A stretch of 64,000 nucleotides of DNA from Forficula auricularia (Eukaryota; Arthropoda; Insecta; Dermaptera; Forficulidae): contig JALMQS010000841.1 in assembly GCA_024734495.1 (NCBI GenBank), forward strand, positions 2,728,662 through 2,792,661, in the 5' to 3' direction. Below, in pieces: positions 1-11,989 of this stretch. The notes below the pieces were generated by a model that was not told the origin of the DNA, made no database searches, and was given only the letters and a program-made list of their open reading frames with translations. The translations under genes and the position numbers were made by a program. The number at the start of each line of letters is the position of its first letter. Within the stretch, counting starts at the first letter, position 1.

Positions 1-1525
1 ATTCAATTCGACTTATTGTATTTGATTTTACAGATCTAATAAGAAACTTTGCCGAAAAAAAAGCATGAAAAGCGAATTTAAAAAAAAAAAATGATTTGTT
101 ATTTTAGTCATTTATAATAGTTTAAGAATAAAAAATGTGTGTAATAATTGTAAATGTGAATGGTGAATTTTTTATTACATCAATGAACCAAATTGCAGTT
201 TATCGAAATACTCAATTCTTATAAACGGCGCTACATAAAATTCGCAAGGGCGCTAGAGGGTCTAAGACCGGCGTTGTTGTCCATTTCGAACAAAAGCTCT
301 AAAATTTTAATTTCGCTTAGTTGATTTTTGATTATATTGTATTGTCATTACAAATATGTACTTACTTATGTGGGAAAATTTTAAGAAAATCAGATGGGTA
401 GAAGTCTAAATTACATTACAAGATTTTTTCATGATGGACAGATATAGGAACCAACTTGAATAAACGCATGTAACAATATTTGGTCTATCCAATATTAAAA
501 CTAACAGGTGAAGTGATTTTTTTTTTGTTTTTATGATATTAATGTGAGAAGGAGTTACACCAAGAAAGTGCAGCCCCTCCACAGTGAAAAAAAGAAGAGA
601 TTTTATGGACTAGGCACAGGAGCCGAAGGTATTGAGTATGCTTGTTATTTTTTAATAAAAATATTTAATAGTGAAAAATGTGATCTTTTTCAAAAAGTTC
701 GATTTGTACTATATATTTTTAGGTAGTTTTAATGAAAAATTTACTTATTTAAATATTAATATCGATTAGTAAAAAACTAATACAAAATAGACATTTTTCA
801 TGCTAATAAATATCAAAACTAAAAATTATTGAAATTAAAATTCATTTATTAATTAAATAAAAATATTTGATATTTCTTTCTAATTCCTCTAATTATCCAA
901 TGGCCTTATGTTTCTATTTTCCACTCATTAAACAAATAAAGTAATAATACATACAAACAGATAAAACTTACACAATTTTGTTCCTTTTTCAAAGATAATC
1001 CTTTCAAGTTTAATATATTTTAAGGTCAAAGGGACATTGAAATTTTTTCCACTACTCGGATTCAGTGATAAAGATATATCTATTCATATTTTTTTATTTG
1101 GAATATAATCGATTGCTCTATACTCGTATTCGAGATCTATATTAAAACTTGTATAAATAAATATTATTTATACGAAAATAATTTTATAATAAATTATATG
1201 ATGCTCTATAAAAAAGAAAACGTAACTTACAGAAATGAAAGTATCTATACATAAAATATTAATATAAAAAGTTTTGTCATAATTCGTATATATCAGTTTT
1301 ATGTTGAAGCTTGGTAAATTTAGTGATATTAATTTTTTCACTGTTTAGATGAGTTAAAGAAATAAAGGAATTTTAACACCTCGAAAACAACATAAATTTG
1401 ATGTGTAAAAGTCATTGATTTCGACTTCTAATTAACTATTAAGTAAATAGTAAGCAAAAAATCCTACACTGCATCTATTAAGCACCGAAACATCGTTTTT
1501 TAGTTTATATAATAACCTAGATTCT
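1..1525. other. AT-rich intergenic or intronic DNA, no gene recognised
   Basis: No coding exon or known repeat was recognised. A short GC-richer stretch at 545-630 reads open on the plus strand and is followed by GTATTG, but it resembles no family I know. If the CRAL-TRIO gene at 3781-3920 continues leftwards, this lies in its intron. Confidence 0.4.
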
Positions 1526-1758
1526 CAGAGGTGGGAAACCTGTGGCCTTAAGGCCACATGTGGCCTTTTTGAATTTCTTATATGGCCTCGAAATGAATTT
1601 GAAATAAAGAAAAACTGAATTTAAAATAAAAGAAAATCGAATTTGAACAGCAATAACTTTACAAAAGTTACATTTATCATTATTGAAACTTATGTGGCCT
1701 CCTTTGTTACTGCTATTTTAAATGTGGCCTCTCAGGGTAAAAAGGTTCCCCACCTCTG
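1526..1758. mobile_element. hAT-like MITE (CAGAGGTGGGAAACC ends)
   Basis: The ends are inverted repeats: CAGAGGTGGGAAACCTG at the left and, inverted, GGTTCCCCACCTCTG at the right. The interior repeats the phrase GTGGCCT and has no coding capacity. ACCTAGA occurs next to both ends, suggesting a target duplication that is imperfect or offset by a few bases. Ends beginning CAG with this length are typical of non-autonomous hAT elements. Confidence 0.7.
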
Positions 1759-1941
1759 ACCTAGAATATTCTCTTTCTGTGAGTATTGAACCCTTCGTCC
1801 TCTGTGAGAGGTAGCTACCCTCAATTTATAAAAATAAAACACTTGCTTTTCGTCCAGAACAAACTAGCCTCAATATTTTGCATTAATCAGAACAGTCGTA
1901 TATATTACAGCTCATCTTTGATATTTTGATATATTGTAACT

Positions 1942-1975
1942 CTGAAGATGACCTTAATCTAAGGTCGAAATATTA
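1942..1975 (+). other. hammerhead-like motif of a Penelope-like relic
   Basis: CTGAAGA is followed by one extra T, then a 6-bp stem (GACCTT/AAGGTC) closing a short loop, then GAAAT. The layout matches the pseudo-LTR motif of the Penelope-like element at 25564-25606. The flanks are too decayed to delimit the relic. Ribozyme activity is inference. Confidence 0.45.
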
Positions 1976-2616
1976 GCAGCAGTTTGAGTTAAAGAAATAA
2001 TCACATCTTAGATGACTCTTTTAATATATGTATTAAAATTCCATCTTATTAACAGCTATAAAAAATTTTAAACTCAGTTCATGCGTTCTAACTTTTTATG
2101 TTAGCTAGGTTCGCAAAATGCACTCAGGGATATTAAAATCAACAATTTTTTATCAAAGAAATGCATAGGTAGTGTTAAAAATAGAATACTAATAATAATA
2201 AATATTCAATTTTTTTAAGGCAAACAAATAAACACAGCTGTTTAATTATAATGTTTTTTATATACATATATCTTTATAAGCAAGATTAACTAGATGATGA
2301 TTAGATAATAAAAAAATAACTTCATCTTTTGTTGAATTTTAATAATAATAATGAAATTAATAGATAATCTTAAAGAAAATTATCCAGTTTGATCTTTCAA
2401 AATCTGGCTCCACAAGTACCTTCGACTCAGACCCAGCCCGTTAAATTTTGTCATCCATTTATCCTGTTTGATAGTTAAAAGAATATGAAAAATGATTAAT
2501 TATATATGAAACACTATTTTGATAGCTTCATAAAGATATCAACCCAGAAACGTACCCAGATGAGTGCCAATGAGGTCCGAATTTTCTTTCCAGGAAAATC
2601 ATCTAGATTACACTAA

Positions 2617-2801
2617 GGGCCGGTTGTATGTCGCAAAGTAAATGCTTTTTACCACTAACCAAGGGTAGCTGGTAAATGGAGTGGCTGGGATGGCCAATCA
2701 GATGACAGGCACTGAAAGTGTTGGCCATCCCAGCCCCTCCATTTACCAGCTACCCTTGGTTAGTGATAAAAAGCATTTACTTTGCGACATACAACCGGCC
2801 C
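2617..2801. mobile_element. PIF/Harbinger-type (Tourist-like) MITE, near-perfect palindrome
   Basis: The element starts GGGCCGGTTGTATGTCGC and ends with its inverted complement. It is flanked on both sides by TAA (2614-2616 and 2802-2804), the three-base target duplication of the PIF/Harbinger superfamily. The arms are nearly perfect complements of about 75 bp around a short centre, so it would fold into one long hairpin. No coding capacity. High arm identity suggests a fairly young insertion. Confidence 0.85.
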
Positions 2802-3449
2802 TAAATGTACGCTTTTCTAAATGCTCAAAATTAAAAGTTGTTTACGTTTAGTAAGTATCTCGAAACTTTGGGCTTTTTTTTAATTTTATATAATATAACT
2901 TTAATTTTAATATTTTTATATCAATAAAATACTTAAATTATTTATATAAAATTCTGATTTATCATATATTCAAAAAAAAAAATGGATCAACCACTCTTCG
3001 AAAAAATGTCTGTGTTCGTGCGTGATCTCAATATATTATATTATTGAAAACATTTTATTGATTATTTTCATTCCCTATATATTATAATTACAAATCTTTT
3101 ATAAAATAAAAAAATAAAAATTTTAAACGTTTATTAACTCAGAATGCACACTTGCTTTAGAAGATATGTTATTAAGTTCTTATCGTCTCTGAAATGTCTT
3201 TAAGATGTCAGAAAGATAACTTGGGGTCTAAAAGGCATCTTTTAGAGCGAGCGCTGTATCAGGGAAAATACCCAAACGTTTTGGGTAATTTCTCCCTTTA
3301 TCAATGAAATTAAAAAAAAATGTTTTTATTTTTTCAAATCTCTTTAAATTCCATTGATAAAGAAAGAAATCCTCCCCAAATGTTTGGTATTTTAATAAAC
3401 GTTTTTAAGATTGATACAATTTGATGGCTGTATATGTATATAATTAAGT

Positions 3450-3654
3450 AATGGAGAGGGATTCAGCCAATGGGTAGCCTCTGCTGAATAAAAAACTCCC
3501 AATTATGGAAAACGTTTCGGCTTTAATTCAATGTCGCTAATACTCTCTTAGGAACTGATGATGGCATTATTGAATTAAAGCCGAAACTTTTTCCATAATT
3601 GGGAGTTTTTTATTCAGCAGAGGCTAACCATTGACGAATCCCTCTCCATTACTT
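3450..3654. repeat. foldback repeat with hammerhead-like core
   Basis: Two arms (about 3450-3532 and 3565-3654) are inverted copies, sharing for example CTCCCAATTATGG and its complement. The plus-strand right arm carries CTGATGA (3555-3561), an extra T, GGC...GCC as stem II, then GAAAC (3583-3587). That is the hammerhead-like layout of the Penelope-like element elsewhere in the window. The likely origin is two PLE-type termini joined head to head. Confidence 0.6.
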
Positions 3655-3780
3655 AAGTTTTTAAGATTGTTTGTTTGAAATATATTTGTATTTATTTATA
3701 TACTTATATTATATTTGATTAAATAACAATTAAAATAATTTCTAGAATAATGGTAATCATAAAGCTAGAGTTAATCATAC

Positions 3781-3920
3781 CTTGGAGCATTTTTCGTAAT
3801 TCCTCACATGCTTGTTTTTGAAGCTCTGGTGTTTCCCTTAGTTCTTTTTCTGCCTTTTGTCTTGTTTTCTCCGTTAACACTCTATTCATCTGAAATCTTG
3901 AATCCTCACTCGACGACATC
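3781..3920 (-). CDS. CRAL-TRIO domain protein (clavesin/alpha-TTP-like), first coding exon only
   Basis: This exon encodes the start of a lipid-transfer protein of the CRAL-TRIO (SEC14-like) family, which carries hydrophobic ligands such as retinoids, tocopherols or phosphoinositides between membranes. The ATG at 3919-3917 opens MSSSEDSRFQ. The following stretch LTEKTRQKAEKELRETPELQ and then EELRKML matches the N-terminal three-helix (CRAL-TRIO-N) segment of clavesins and CRALBP, where LSPETLEKA...L.E.P and LR..I occupy the same places. A pyrimidine tract and AG lie directly upstream of the ATG, and the exon ends CAAG with GTATGA as donor. It is therefore an internal exon with an untranslated exon upstream; a candidate for that lies at 12772. 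The ligand-binding exons are not in the window. Confidence 0.7.
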
Positions 3921-4673
3921 CTAAAAAAATGATTTTTTTCTATTAACCCCATTGGAATGAATGAATGTTTCCTTCACTCTGAAGAATGAAAAAACATTAT
4001 CGAATTGAATCAAATTCAGTGAGCGATTAAAGATAACACTTATCGTTAAACATATATATGTATATATTGAGGGAAAGGGAGAAACAGGAAAGAAGGACCT
4101 AGCAATAGAGGAATAAAGGAATAGTTTAAAAACAATTTATTTCAGATTATTATCTGTTGTTATCATATAATTATATTAAATAAAAAAATGTTAAATTAAA
4201 TTTTATCTTAAGATCATATTATCATATTCTTTGTTTAAATGCAGAATTCCTATTGATAGTAACAAAAGAATCAAACAACACTTGAAAACGATTCCTGAAA
4301 TAAAAACAGATGTAAGTATATTTGACAATTTATTTTAATGGTTTATCTATTGAACATCTTTCAAGTCATTGGTAAATCGAAGATTCAAAATTCCATTTCC
4401 ATTTGTTGAGTAAAAATGGAAATAAAATTAATAAAAAAGGATAGACTTCAGGTTAATTAAAATTTAATTATTTGGCGTAATAAGTTGAAAGTTTTTCAAA
4501 AATCGGTAGATATTTTAGTGATTTAGAAATTTTTTACTTTACCATACAGGGTATTGTCAAGAATTGTATTTTTTTTCAGTGAAGAATTTGAGATAGAAAA
4601 GATAAAATTTGGCACAGAAGTGTGATTTATTAATATCTAGTTCTGTACCAAATCTCAACCCGTTAGCTACAAC

Positions 4674-4939
4674 CGAGGGATGATCCGCGATTGGAAATAG
4701 GTGTACACCTCTTTGGAAGTATTTCGGAAGTACTTGGAAATATTTGGAAGTACTTGGAAATATTCGGAAGTAATTGAAAATATTTGAGAGTGCTTGGGAA
4801 TATTCGGAAGTACTTAGAAATATTTGAGAGTGCTTGGAAATATTCGGAAGTAATTGGAAATATTTGGAAGTACTTGGAAATATTTGGAAGTACAAGTGGA
4901 AGTAGGTGTACAGCATATTAGGTCGCGGTTCACCCCTCG
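4674..4939. mobile_element. hAT-type MITE (CGAGGGGTGAACC family) with internal 20-bp tandem repeats
   Basis: The termini are CGAGGGATGATCCGCGA and, inverted, TCGCGGTTCACCCCTCG. The flanks are GCTACAAC (4666-4673) and GCTACAAT (4940-4947), an 8-bp target duplication with one change, as made by hAT transposases. The interior is about ten imperfect copies of a unit like GGAAGTACTTGGAAATATTT, more than in the other family members at 10938, 28767 and 37470. No transposase. Confidence 0.85.
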
Positions 4940-5084
4940 GCTACAATCATTCGATAGATTTCTGTATAATTTATTTTTTCAAATCATCTACCTACCATAC
5001 ATTTTTGAAATCGAACTTCTGAAGATAAAAAATTCAGAATCTAATCAGTTCGTAGTTTTGAATATACGCAAACACTTTGCACAT

Positions 5085-5350
5085 GAGAGAGTTCAAGTTT
5101 AAATTTTCTAAGAAAATCACAAGAGGTCTCGTCTATTAGTTAGATAGAATGGATTATTTTTAATTATATTGTATATCAAAAGGGTTGTTTTTTACCCCCT
5201 CATGAAATCTAACTCAAGTGCCAATACTATAATAGCAAAAACTCGGGTTCGATTTCCGAGAGGGTAAAAAACAACCCTTCTAACATATATCATTGAAAAT
5301 AATCCATTCCATCTCGGATCTAATAGATGATACCCTCTTGAGATATTTTT
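5085..5350. repeat. hairpin repeat with tRNA-like box B (family A)
   Basis: Inverted arms surround a core containing CGGGTTCGATTTCC, which looks like a tRNA T-arm/box B. The arms include TCTATTAGTTAGATAGAATGG at one side and its approximate complement near 5310-5330, plus a GGGTTGTTTTTTACCC hairpin inside. Related copies lie at 31955-32740 and 39405-40205. This is probably a tRNA-derived non-autonomous element that became a foldback; the class is unproven. Confidence 0.5.
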
Positions 5351-5859
5351 ATAAACACTTTGCCACTATGTTCTTATTGGAGACATGAAATGAGTTAAAA
5401 ACTAAAATTGGAAGGACATGACAAATTGATGGGAAGACCTGAGTGGTGAGTTAAATCAGAAGAAAATCAACCTAATTATTAAAAGAATAGACAGACTTGA
5501 AGACCAACAAGAAAGAAGATGAAGCTAAGAAAATCAGAATCAGAATGCATTTGTGTGATGAATGTGTTTTACAGCATTTTTGTTTAAATTGATTGTTTAT
5601 TTTTTTAAATAAATATTTGCAAGAATTAATTCCCTTGTGTGATTTGTATTATATAATCTTGAAACTCGAGTATGAGTTTTTCTTTTAAATAAATAATCAA
5701 CAAGTCACCAGTGACTGATTCCCATGGTAATTTTGAGATACATTTTTACAAAATGCTATTTATGCAATGAATTTCTGATTTCGAGTAAGAGATCACGATA
5801 GATACATTTACTAAACCTAAACTTGAAGTTAATAAAGTAAAGGGAGTATGATTTCACAA

Positions 5860-6055
5860 TGAATGAAATAAAACTCAAAGAGGTTTATACAGACTCAATA
5901 TATTTCGGGTTATTAGTCCATCTTCTAATAATTATTAGTTTTTAATCTGTAAACTCCTGAAGATGGACTAATAATCCGAAATATATTGAATCTGTATAAA
6001 CCTCTTTGAGTTTTATTTCATTCATTGTGAAACTAGACTCCCTTTACTTTATTAA
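5860..6055. repeat. foldback of Penelope-like terminal sequence
   Basis: The left arm (5860-5935) and right arm (5957-6052) are near-perfect inverted copies. The right arm carries CTGAAGA (5957-5963), an extra T, GGA...TCC as stem II, and GAAAT, the motif layout of the PLE pseudo-LTRs. The sequence at 9686-9760 is a diverged relative. No coding capacity. Confidence 0.6.
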
Positions 6056-6229
6056 TTACATATCATCCCTATGTAGCAAATGTTTCTTATAGACTATATC
6101 GTATACTATATAGTCTGATATATCTGTGCTACTCAAGGATGTTTCAACTAAAACCCACACAGCTTTCCTTAAGTAAAACTAAATTTGAAAGACATTAAAC
6201 ATGGAAAATTGATCGAAAGGACGCTCAAT

Positions 6230-6490
6230 GATAATGATAAAAAAAAATATTGAAACGTCAATTTCATTATCTTAAAAACCGACATTGAGGAGAATCTTCC
6301 CTTATTCATGGTTTAAAGGTTTTACAAAGGAAGTTGTTACCTCCTATAACATTGCAAGGTTTATTGTTATAATTGTTAAATTGTAATAGTCCTCCGATGA
6401 TATTTTATACACTGAAGAAGAATAGAAAATACTCCGAAACGTCAGTTTTTAAGAGAATGAAAATGATTTTTCAATAAATTTTTCCATACG
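6230..6490 (+). repeat. decayed Penelope-like terminus
   Basis: Contains CTGAAGA (6412-6418) and CCGAAACGTCAG (6434-6445) with partly complementary DNA between. A fragment with AAACGTCAA near 6274 suggests a second, degraded terminus. The CTGAAGA...CCGAAACGTC arrangement recurs at 57224-57257. Boundaries are approximate. Confidence 0.4.
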
Positions 6491-6869
6491 TAATCTATTT
6501 CTCATTATCCTTGGCCTTTCCATTAATTATCCATTGAGTTCGTCCCCTCAAAAAAAATACTTCTAAGAGATCAATAATTCTCATTAATTACTATAAGGAG
6601 TCAAAGAATAAATTATCTGCTTAGAGTAGATAATAAACCTATTATATTAAGATTTAAATATGGAAATATTTCAAGTTCAATGTTATATTCCTTGTTTTTC
6701 AATTAAGGCAATTCAAACATAAAAAAAAAAAATATTTACATATTAACTACGTACATATATTTTTTAATGTATTTATTATTTATATATAGGTAAATCAAGT
6801 ATAAGTCGGTAATATGAGTGAGGATTAAAGCGTTAATTTAATCACCCCTTGATATATATGGGCAGCCCC

Positions 6870-7212
6870 AGAGGGAGGCACCTGTAGCCCCACCTTAGAC
6901 CATGAAATATATAGACACGCCCTGGTGTCGATTTGGTGAGGCCAACATCAACTAGAGAATGTGACGTCATCTGTAGGTAGGAACACCCAGAAATAGCATG
7001 GCCACTATAGGAATTATTATACATTGAGATAAATTTATCGTAGTTTAGATCATTTATTTTGGATTCCAAAATTAATATTATATTAATATTACCAAAATAT
7101 TTATTCGAGAACGTGACGTCATTTGTAGGCGATGTTAGCCTCACTTCACTCTGTGTGGAGAGTAGAAGAGGACGTGTCTATATAATTCATGGTCTAAGAG
7201 CCCCACCTCCTG
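6870..7212. mobile_element. MITE-like inverted-repeat element, unclassified
   Basis: The outer arms share CTTAGACCATGAA and a TATAGACACG-like segment in inverted orientation (about 6892-6918 and 7165-7198). The interior has two further copies of GTGACGTCAT flanked by similar DNA (6960 and 7112). No target duplication could be fixed and there is no coding capacity. Confidence 0.5.
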
Positions 7213-7525
7213 GATCGAATAAAAAATTCATTCTGTAAAATCATTGACTTAGATCCTGACCTCATAATTTAATGTTACACGTGTATGTGTTTTTTGTATT
7301 TAACGACTAATGAATTAGTGTATTCTACTTGCGAAAAAAAACTCAAAAAATTAAAATTTAAATAAAAATTTAAGTCATTATTTGTCCCCAACTTTTGCCC
7401 CCCCCCCCTCTGAAAATTTTTCTGAGGACACCCCTGTCCCATAGCTTGTAATTATTATTTTTTGACGGTCTTTAACGGGGTGAATCAAAACATTTTCTTC
7501 GATAAGAATATGTTTATTACATATA

Positions 7526-8272
7526 TTGTCGCCTTAGAGAGCAAGCCTGCTAACTCACAACAAGGAAATTTTACAGGGGGGAGAAAAAACAAACAAAATT
7601 TAATATTGTTGTTATCGAAAAAACTATTTTTCACATTTTTTTTCTAGAACTTACGATCGTATATTAATTTTAAGTAGCAGTTTTACTTGGACGATACTGC
7701 ATCTCTTTAATATGTCATATATGATATAAAATGGAGTTAGCAGGTTTACACTCTAAGCCGACGAAATGAGCACGTTTATTTTGAAAGTGGTCTAAGTCCA
7801 TTTTTTTTTATTTCGATATTTTTTATAAATATATACAATATACCTACATGTATTTTGATATATTTATTATTTACAAATTCATGAGTGTATTATACTCCAT
7901 TGACTGTATAATATCGTAAACATGTAAAGAAGACATCTATGCCTAAGTAAAACTGGCATTAATACATTTTTTTTCAAAATTGGACTTACGCCACTTTAAA
8001 AATAAACTACTCGTCATATATCGTCTGCTTAGAGTGTAAAGCTGCTAACTCCATTTTTATTATATATGACATTTTAATACCTTTCGAAAGAAAAAGAGAT
8101 GCAACATCGTCCAAGTAAAACTGCTACTTAAAATTACGATCGTAAGTTGTAGAAAAAAATGTGAAAAATAGTTTTTTCCATAACAACAATATTAAATTTT
8201 GTTTGTTTTTTTCTCTGCCCTGTAAAATTTCCTTGTTGTGAGTTAGCATGTTTACTCTCTAAGGCAACAATA
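7526..8272. repeat. large foldback repeat, ~290-bp arms
   Basis: The left arm (about 7526-7812) and right arm (about 7968-8272) are inverted copies separated by some 150 bp of AT-rich DNA. Shared markers are AACTCACAACAAGGAAATTT with its complement, and AAAGTGG.TAAGTCCA with its complement. The AAAGTGGCGTAAGTCCAT phrase is also at the ends of the element at 47365-48515, so the two are related. No coding region recognised. Confidence 0.65.
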
Positions 8273-8530
8273 TCTGTTAAAAAGTTTGTATTTTTGCGAT
8301 TAAATTTATTAAGAATTGAAATTTTGTTTAATAAAATATTTCAGCTCTTAAGAATATGTTTGTTTATTTTTAAAACCCTATTAAAGAGGACACCCGGAGA
8401 GGTTGCCAATAGATAGATATGTTGAAGAGTGATTTTACATTGAATTATTAAAAAACTATGTATCCTGAATAGATACCACCCCTATTATATTTTCCGCAAT
8501 ATAAATCAAGAAATTTTGCCATTTATTACA

Positions 8531-9130
8531 CCATACAGTGTATCGTCAAGTATTGTAATCGTGCATGAAAAAGTGTTTTTTTTTACATCTTTTTTTCTAA
8601 ATATCTAAAAAACGGCTGAAACTATTTTGATAAAAAAAAAATAGGGCGAAGCCATGGTATTTCGGTCTACAAAAAAGCTCTAATAAGTAAACATCGAAAA
8701 AATTATATTTTTTGAGATAATAACTGTTTTGTCAAAATGTCGGTCAGTCTGTTAGTATGTGCTTTACCAAATTTTGTGGACGAGCTAGCTCAAAAACTAG
8801 TGTGAATATCAAAACCAAATTTCACACTTAGTTTTGGTGCAGTGAGGTTAAGAGCTGATTAGATTTTGGTGCATATCGACCCAAAATTAAGGGGGGGAGG
8901 TGGGGTTAAAATTTAAATTATAATATTTTCAAACTTAAAAAACAAGAAAAATGAAATATACTATAAAATGAACCTATAATAATAAAAATATTTTTTTCTT
9001 GTATATATAATCAGTAGGCCCCTAAAACCCTAAAAATGCAAAAAAATAAAAGTAAAAATATAGGCACTTGTATCAAACTCAACCAGAAGTGTATGGTAAA
9101 GTCAAGTGGATGGCCACATCAGAACGTGTC
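8531..9130 (+). repeat. poly-C-core interspersed repeat (family P), copy 1
   Basis: One end is ACCATACAGTGTATCGTCAAG with TTGTAATCGTGCATGAAAAA. The other is GTATGGTAAAGTCAAGTGGA and TGGCCACATCAGAACGTGTC. Between them are GAGCTAGCTCAAAAACTAG, ATCGACCCAAAATTAAGG and a G-run. Related copies lie at 9781, 14560, 15515, 53065, 55345 and 61460. ACTTTACCATACA-like phrases occur inverted near both ends. No protein; class unknown. Confidence 0.65.
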
Positions 9131-9639
9131 AATGTATTTTTCTGTTTGGTATGCAGCAACAGATTGATAGAAAGTTCAGAAATGAATTATTAAGGAAACT
9201 TAAAATTTGTTAAAGATTTGTAATTAACACCTCTTCGCTTTCAAAAAATTTTCAACCCACCCTTGCCCATAATAATTCCTGGCACTCACATCAAACATAA
9301 GACACACTCTTGATTTATTTTTTATACAAGGCTCAAATTGAACCAGTGCTCCGGTTTGTGAAATTATTGAAAATATTATTCTGTTTTTAGAAGCTGCTAT
9401 GATTTATTAGTGTAATGCTTTAGCAAAAATTTTGCGTACTATGTAATTTAGTTTTTATATTTCATTTTAAAATAAATAAGATTTTTTTTTATTTTGGTCA
9501 GGATTACTAGAAATTTGTCAAATCGAGGAATGTCCTATTAAATTAAACGAATCTGCTACACCTGATAAAAAACTATTTAAATTATCATTAATTAATAACT
9601 TTTAAGGAGAGGTGTTGGTTCTTGAAACATTTTTTTAAT

Positions 9640-9775
9640 AATAAAAAAAATTAGGCAAAATTGCAAGGTGGGTTTTTTCTAACTCCTGACGATGGGCTAA
9701 CACCCGAAATATATCGAAATCAAAACTCACTTTTGTTTTATTTTATTTTATGTGAATACAACCTTGCAACCTATT
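9640..9775 (+). repeat. Penelope-like terminal relic
   Basis: Contains CTGACGA (9686-9692), an extra T, GGG...CCC as stem II and GAAAT (9705-9709), followed by ATATATCGAAATC and a T-rich tail with TTTTATTTTATTTTATG. The layout is that of the relic at 5957. It lies directly before a poly-C-core repeat copy. Confidence 0.45.
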
Positions 9776-9780
9776 TTTTA

Positions 9781-10365
9781 CTTTACCATACAGGGTAGAG
9801 TAGTTGTTTTTTCCTTCTTTTTTTCGAAATATCTCAAAAACGGCTGAAACTATTTTATTTAAAAAAATTGAGCGAAACCATCGCATTTCGGTCTACAAAA
9901 AAGCTCTAATAAGTGAACATCGAAAAATTATATTTTAGCTCAAAAACTAGTTTGAATATCGAAACCAAATTTCACACGTAGTTTTAGTCCATTGAGATTA
10001 AGAGGTAATTAGATTTTGGTGCATATCGACCCAAAATTAGGGGGGTTAAAAATTAAAAATCTAGGCCATTTGAGCAAACTCAACCAAATTTTGTATACAT
10101 AATCAGTGGACCGCCAGAAGTCTAACAATGCAAAAACTAACCTCCCAAAGGGGGGGGGGGGTTGTCAAAAAATGAAAATCTTGACCATTTGCCAAACTCA
10201 ACCAAATTGTGTATACATAATCCAGTGGGCCCCAGGAGTCTAAAAATGCAAAAGCTAACCCCCTACATGAATATAAATAATTTTATTAAATATTAAATAT
10301 AAGTGAAGGGCCAGGTTGTATGGTAAAGTCAAGTGGATGGCCACATCAGAACACGTCAGCTTATT
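9781..10365 (+). repeat. poly-C-core interspersed repeat (family P), copy 2
   Basis: Begins ACTTTACCATACAGGGTA and ends GTATGGTAAAGTCAAGTGGA followed by GCCACATCAGAACACGTCAG. It carries two copies of the ~115-bp core unit (AACTCAACCAAATT, GTATACATAATC, CAGTGG, AAAAATGCAAAAACTAACC) with a G-run between them. The first 30 bases of the usual end are shortened compared with other copies. Confidence 0.65.
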
Positions 10366-10937
10366 TTATCATTAATTAACTTTAACATAAACAGCTAAAC
10401 AATTTACTTTGACACAAATTGTATATCCGTCTATGAAATTGTATTTACATGTATAATTAGTTGTTTTGTTAATTTTATTATACACACTTAACCACCGTAA
10501 TTACTTTAATTTTACTATAACAATTACTAATATTTCCATATTTGATTAGTGTAGGAAATATTAAAAAAAAATTCTTGGGTTTCTATGTTTTTGGATTATT
10601 AATGTGAAGAATATTTTTAATTTGCATATTTTTCTGGTTGCCCCCCCCCCCCCCGCCCCTAAAAATTATTCTGTTGTGTCATGTTTGTACCCGTAATAAA
10701 TCAAGAACAGGTAGTGGAAAGTTAGTTGTGGTGATAAATAAAATAGTTCTAATTTCTAGAGATATTGCACTTTTATAGGCAATTTTTATCAGAGATTTTT
10801 ATTAATTTCGTAAATCAATATAGAGAATCTAATGCAGGTCCAACCTTTTGGCTTAAACGGGCTGCATTTGGAGAAATAAAAATTGTCTCGGACCTATAAA
10901 CTAACTCTACCGATTTTGTTAATAATATAACTATAAT

Positions 10938-11081
10938 CGAGGGGTGAACCGCGACATAATATCGTGTAGACTTACTTCCACTTCCACTTTCATTTCCAAG
11001 TAGAAGACAATAGATTAAGGGGCATTATCTAAGGAATTTCAAAGACGTGTACACCTAATTCCAATCGCGGTTCACCTCTCG
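10938..11081. mobile_element. hAT-type MITE (CGAGGGGTGAACC family)
   Basis: Termini CGAGGGGTGAACCGCGAC and TCGCGGTTCACCTCTCG are inverted repeats. The flanking octamers (ACTATAAT and ACTAAACA) match only in part, so this copy is older or its target duplication has decayed. It shares the interior GTAGAAGACAATAGATT with the copy at 37470. Confidence 0.75.
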
Positions 11082-11989
11082 ACTAAACAAAGAAGCGAAA
11101 ATGGCATAGCATAATAATCTTTGATTTCTACTTGTTCAGAATTTTTGTTTTTAATTATTAAGCATAAAAAGAAGTTTTAATTTCTGGAATAATAAATATT
11201 TAAAAAATTAAGAAATTTATTATTTTTTACTTCAGCTTCTAATATTAATTTTCGTAAATTTTATTCTTGAAAATAGCTTCTAGTTTATGTAAATTACATA
11301 CATACTTATAATATATCATGAATATTGTGAAGCCAGTAATATTTGTTTCTGGGTAGATAATTATTATAAAATTCTAATAAAGAGACTAATTACATTTTTC
11401 TTTCAGATCAGTATCTAATTATAGTTCCATACATTCAATCAGAAAGTTTGCGGATAAAAAATTTATATCTAATGAAAATGGAATCAAAAATAGACCAAAA
11501 CAGTGATTATTTTTCCTGAAATCTTGAAATCTAGTTCCAGATTCAAAATTTAAAATTAGCACTTTTATTTTTCGAAAACTTTTCAGTAGATTTTCAGATT
11601 TCTTATTTTTAGAGAAAAAACATTAACAGGGCAAATGATATCATCAGATTCATTTTCTAGTAAGTACGAAGTTTAGGATTTTATGCCGGGCCACATTCAT
11701 TGCAGTGCTTTTTTTTTTTGATAATGTCTTTTTTATTAAGCAGATTTAATACAATATATATAAAGTTTCATCCCAAGACATGTGGGATTTTTATTTACAG
11801 AGTGGAATGAAAAATCATACATTGCCCCGCAAAGGGCATTCGCCAATGTGGCTAATCGTAAATTTATTTATACAGTAAGCATTCGGGAAATTTTAGTCTA
11901 TTGATTATTAGGTAGGATATCGGAGGTTTTTGTTTGTTTGTTTTTGGGAAAATGCTCAGGAAAAACTCCAGTTTTTTAGTATGTTTAAG
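11082..11989. other. AT-rich DNA, nothing recognised
   Basis: No exon, RNA gene or known element was seen. A T-run at 11710-11719 and simple AT-rich stretches are the only structure. Confidence 0.4.

Noticed and set aside
544..726. 60-codon plus-strand frame with better base balance
   Set aside because: No recognisable domain and no clear acceptor; the second half is AT-rich noise.
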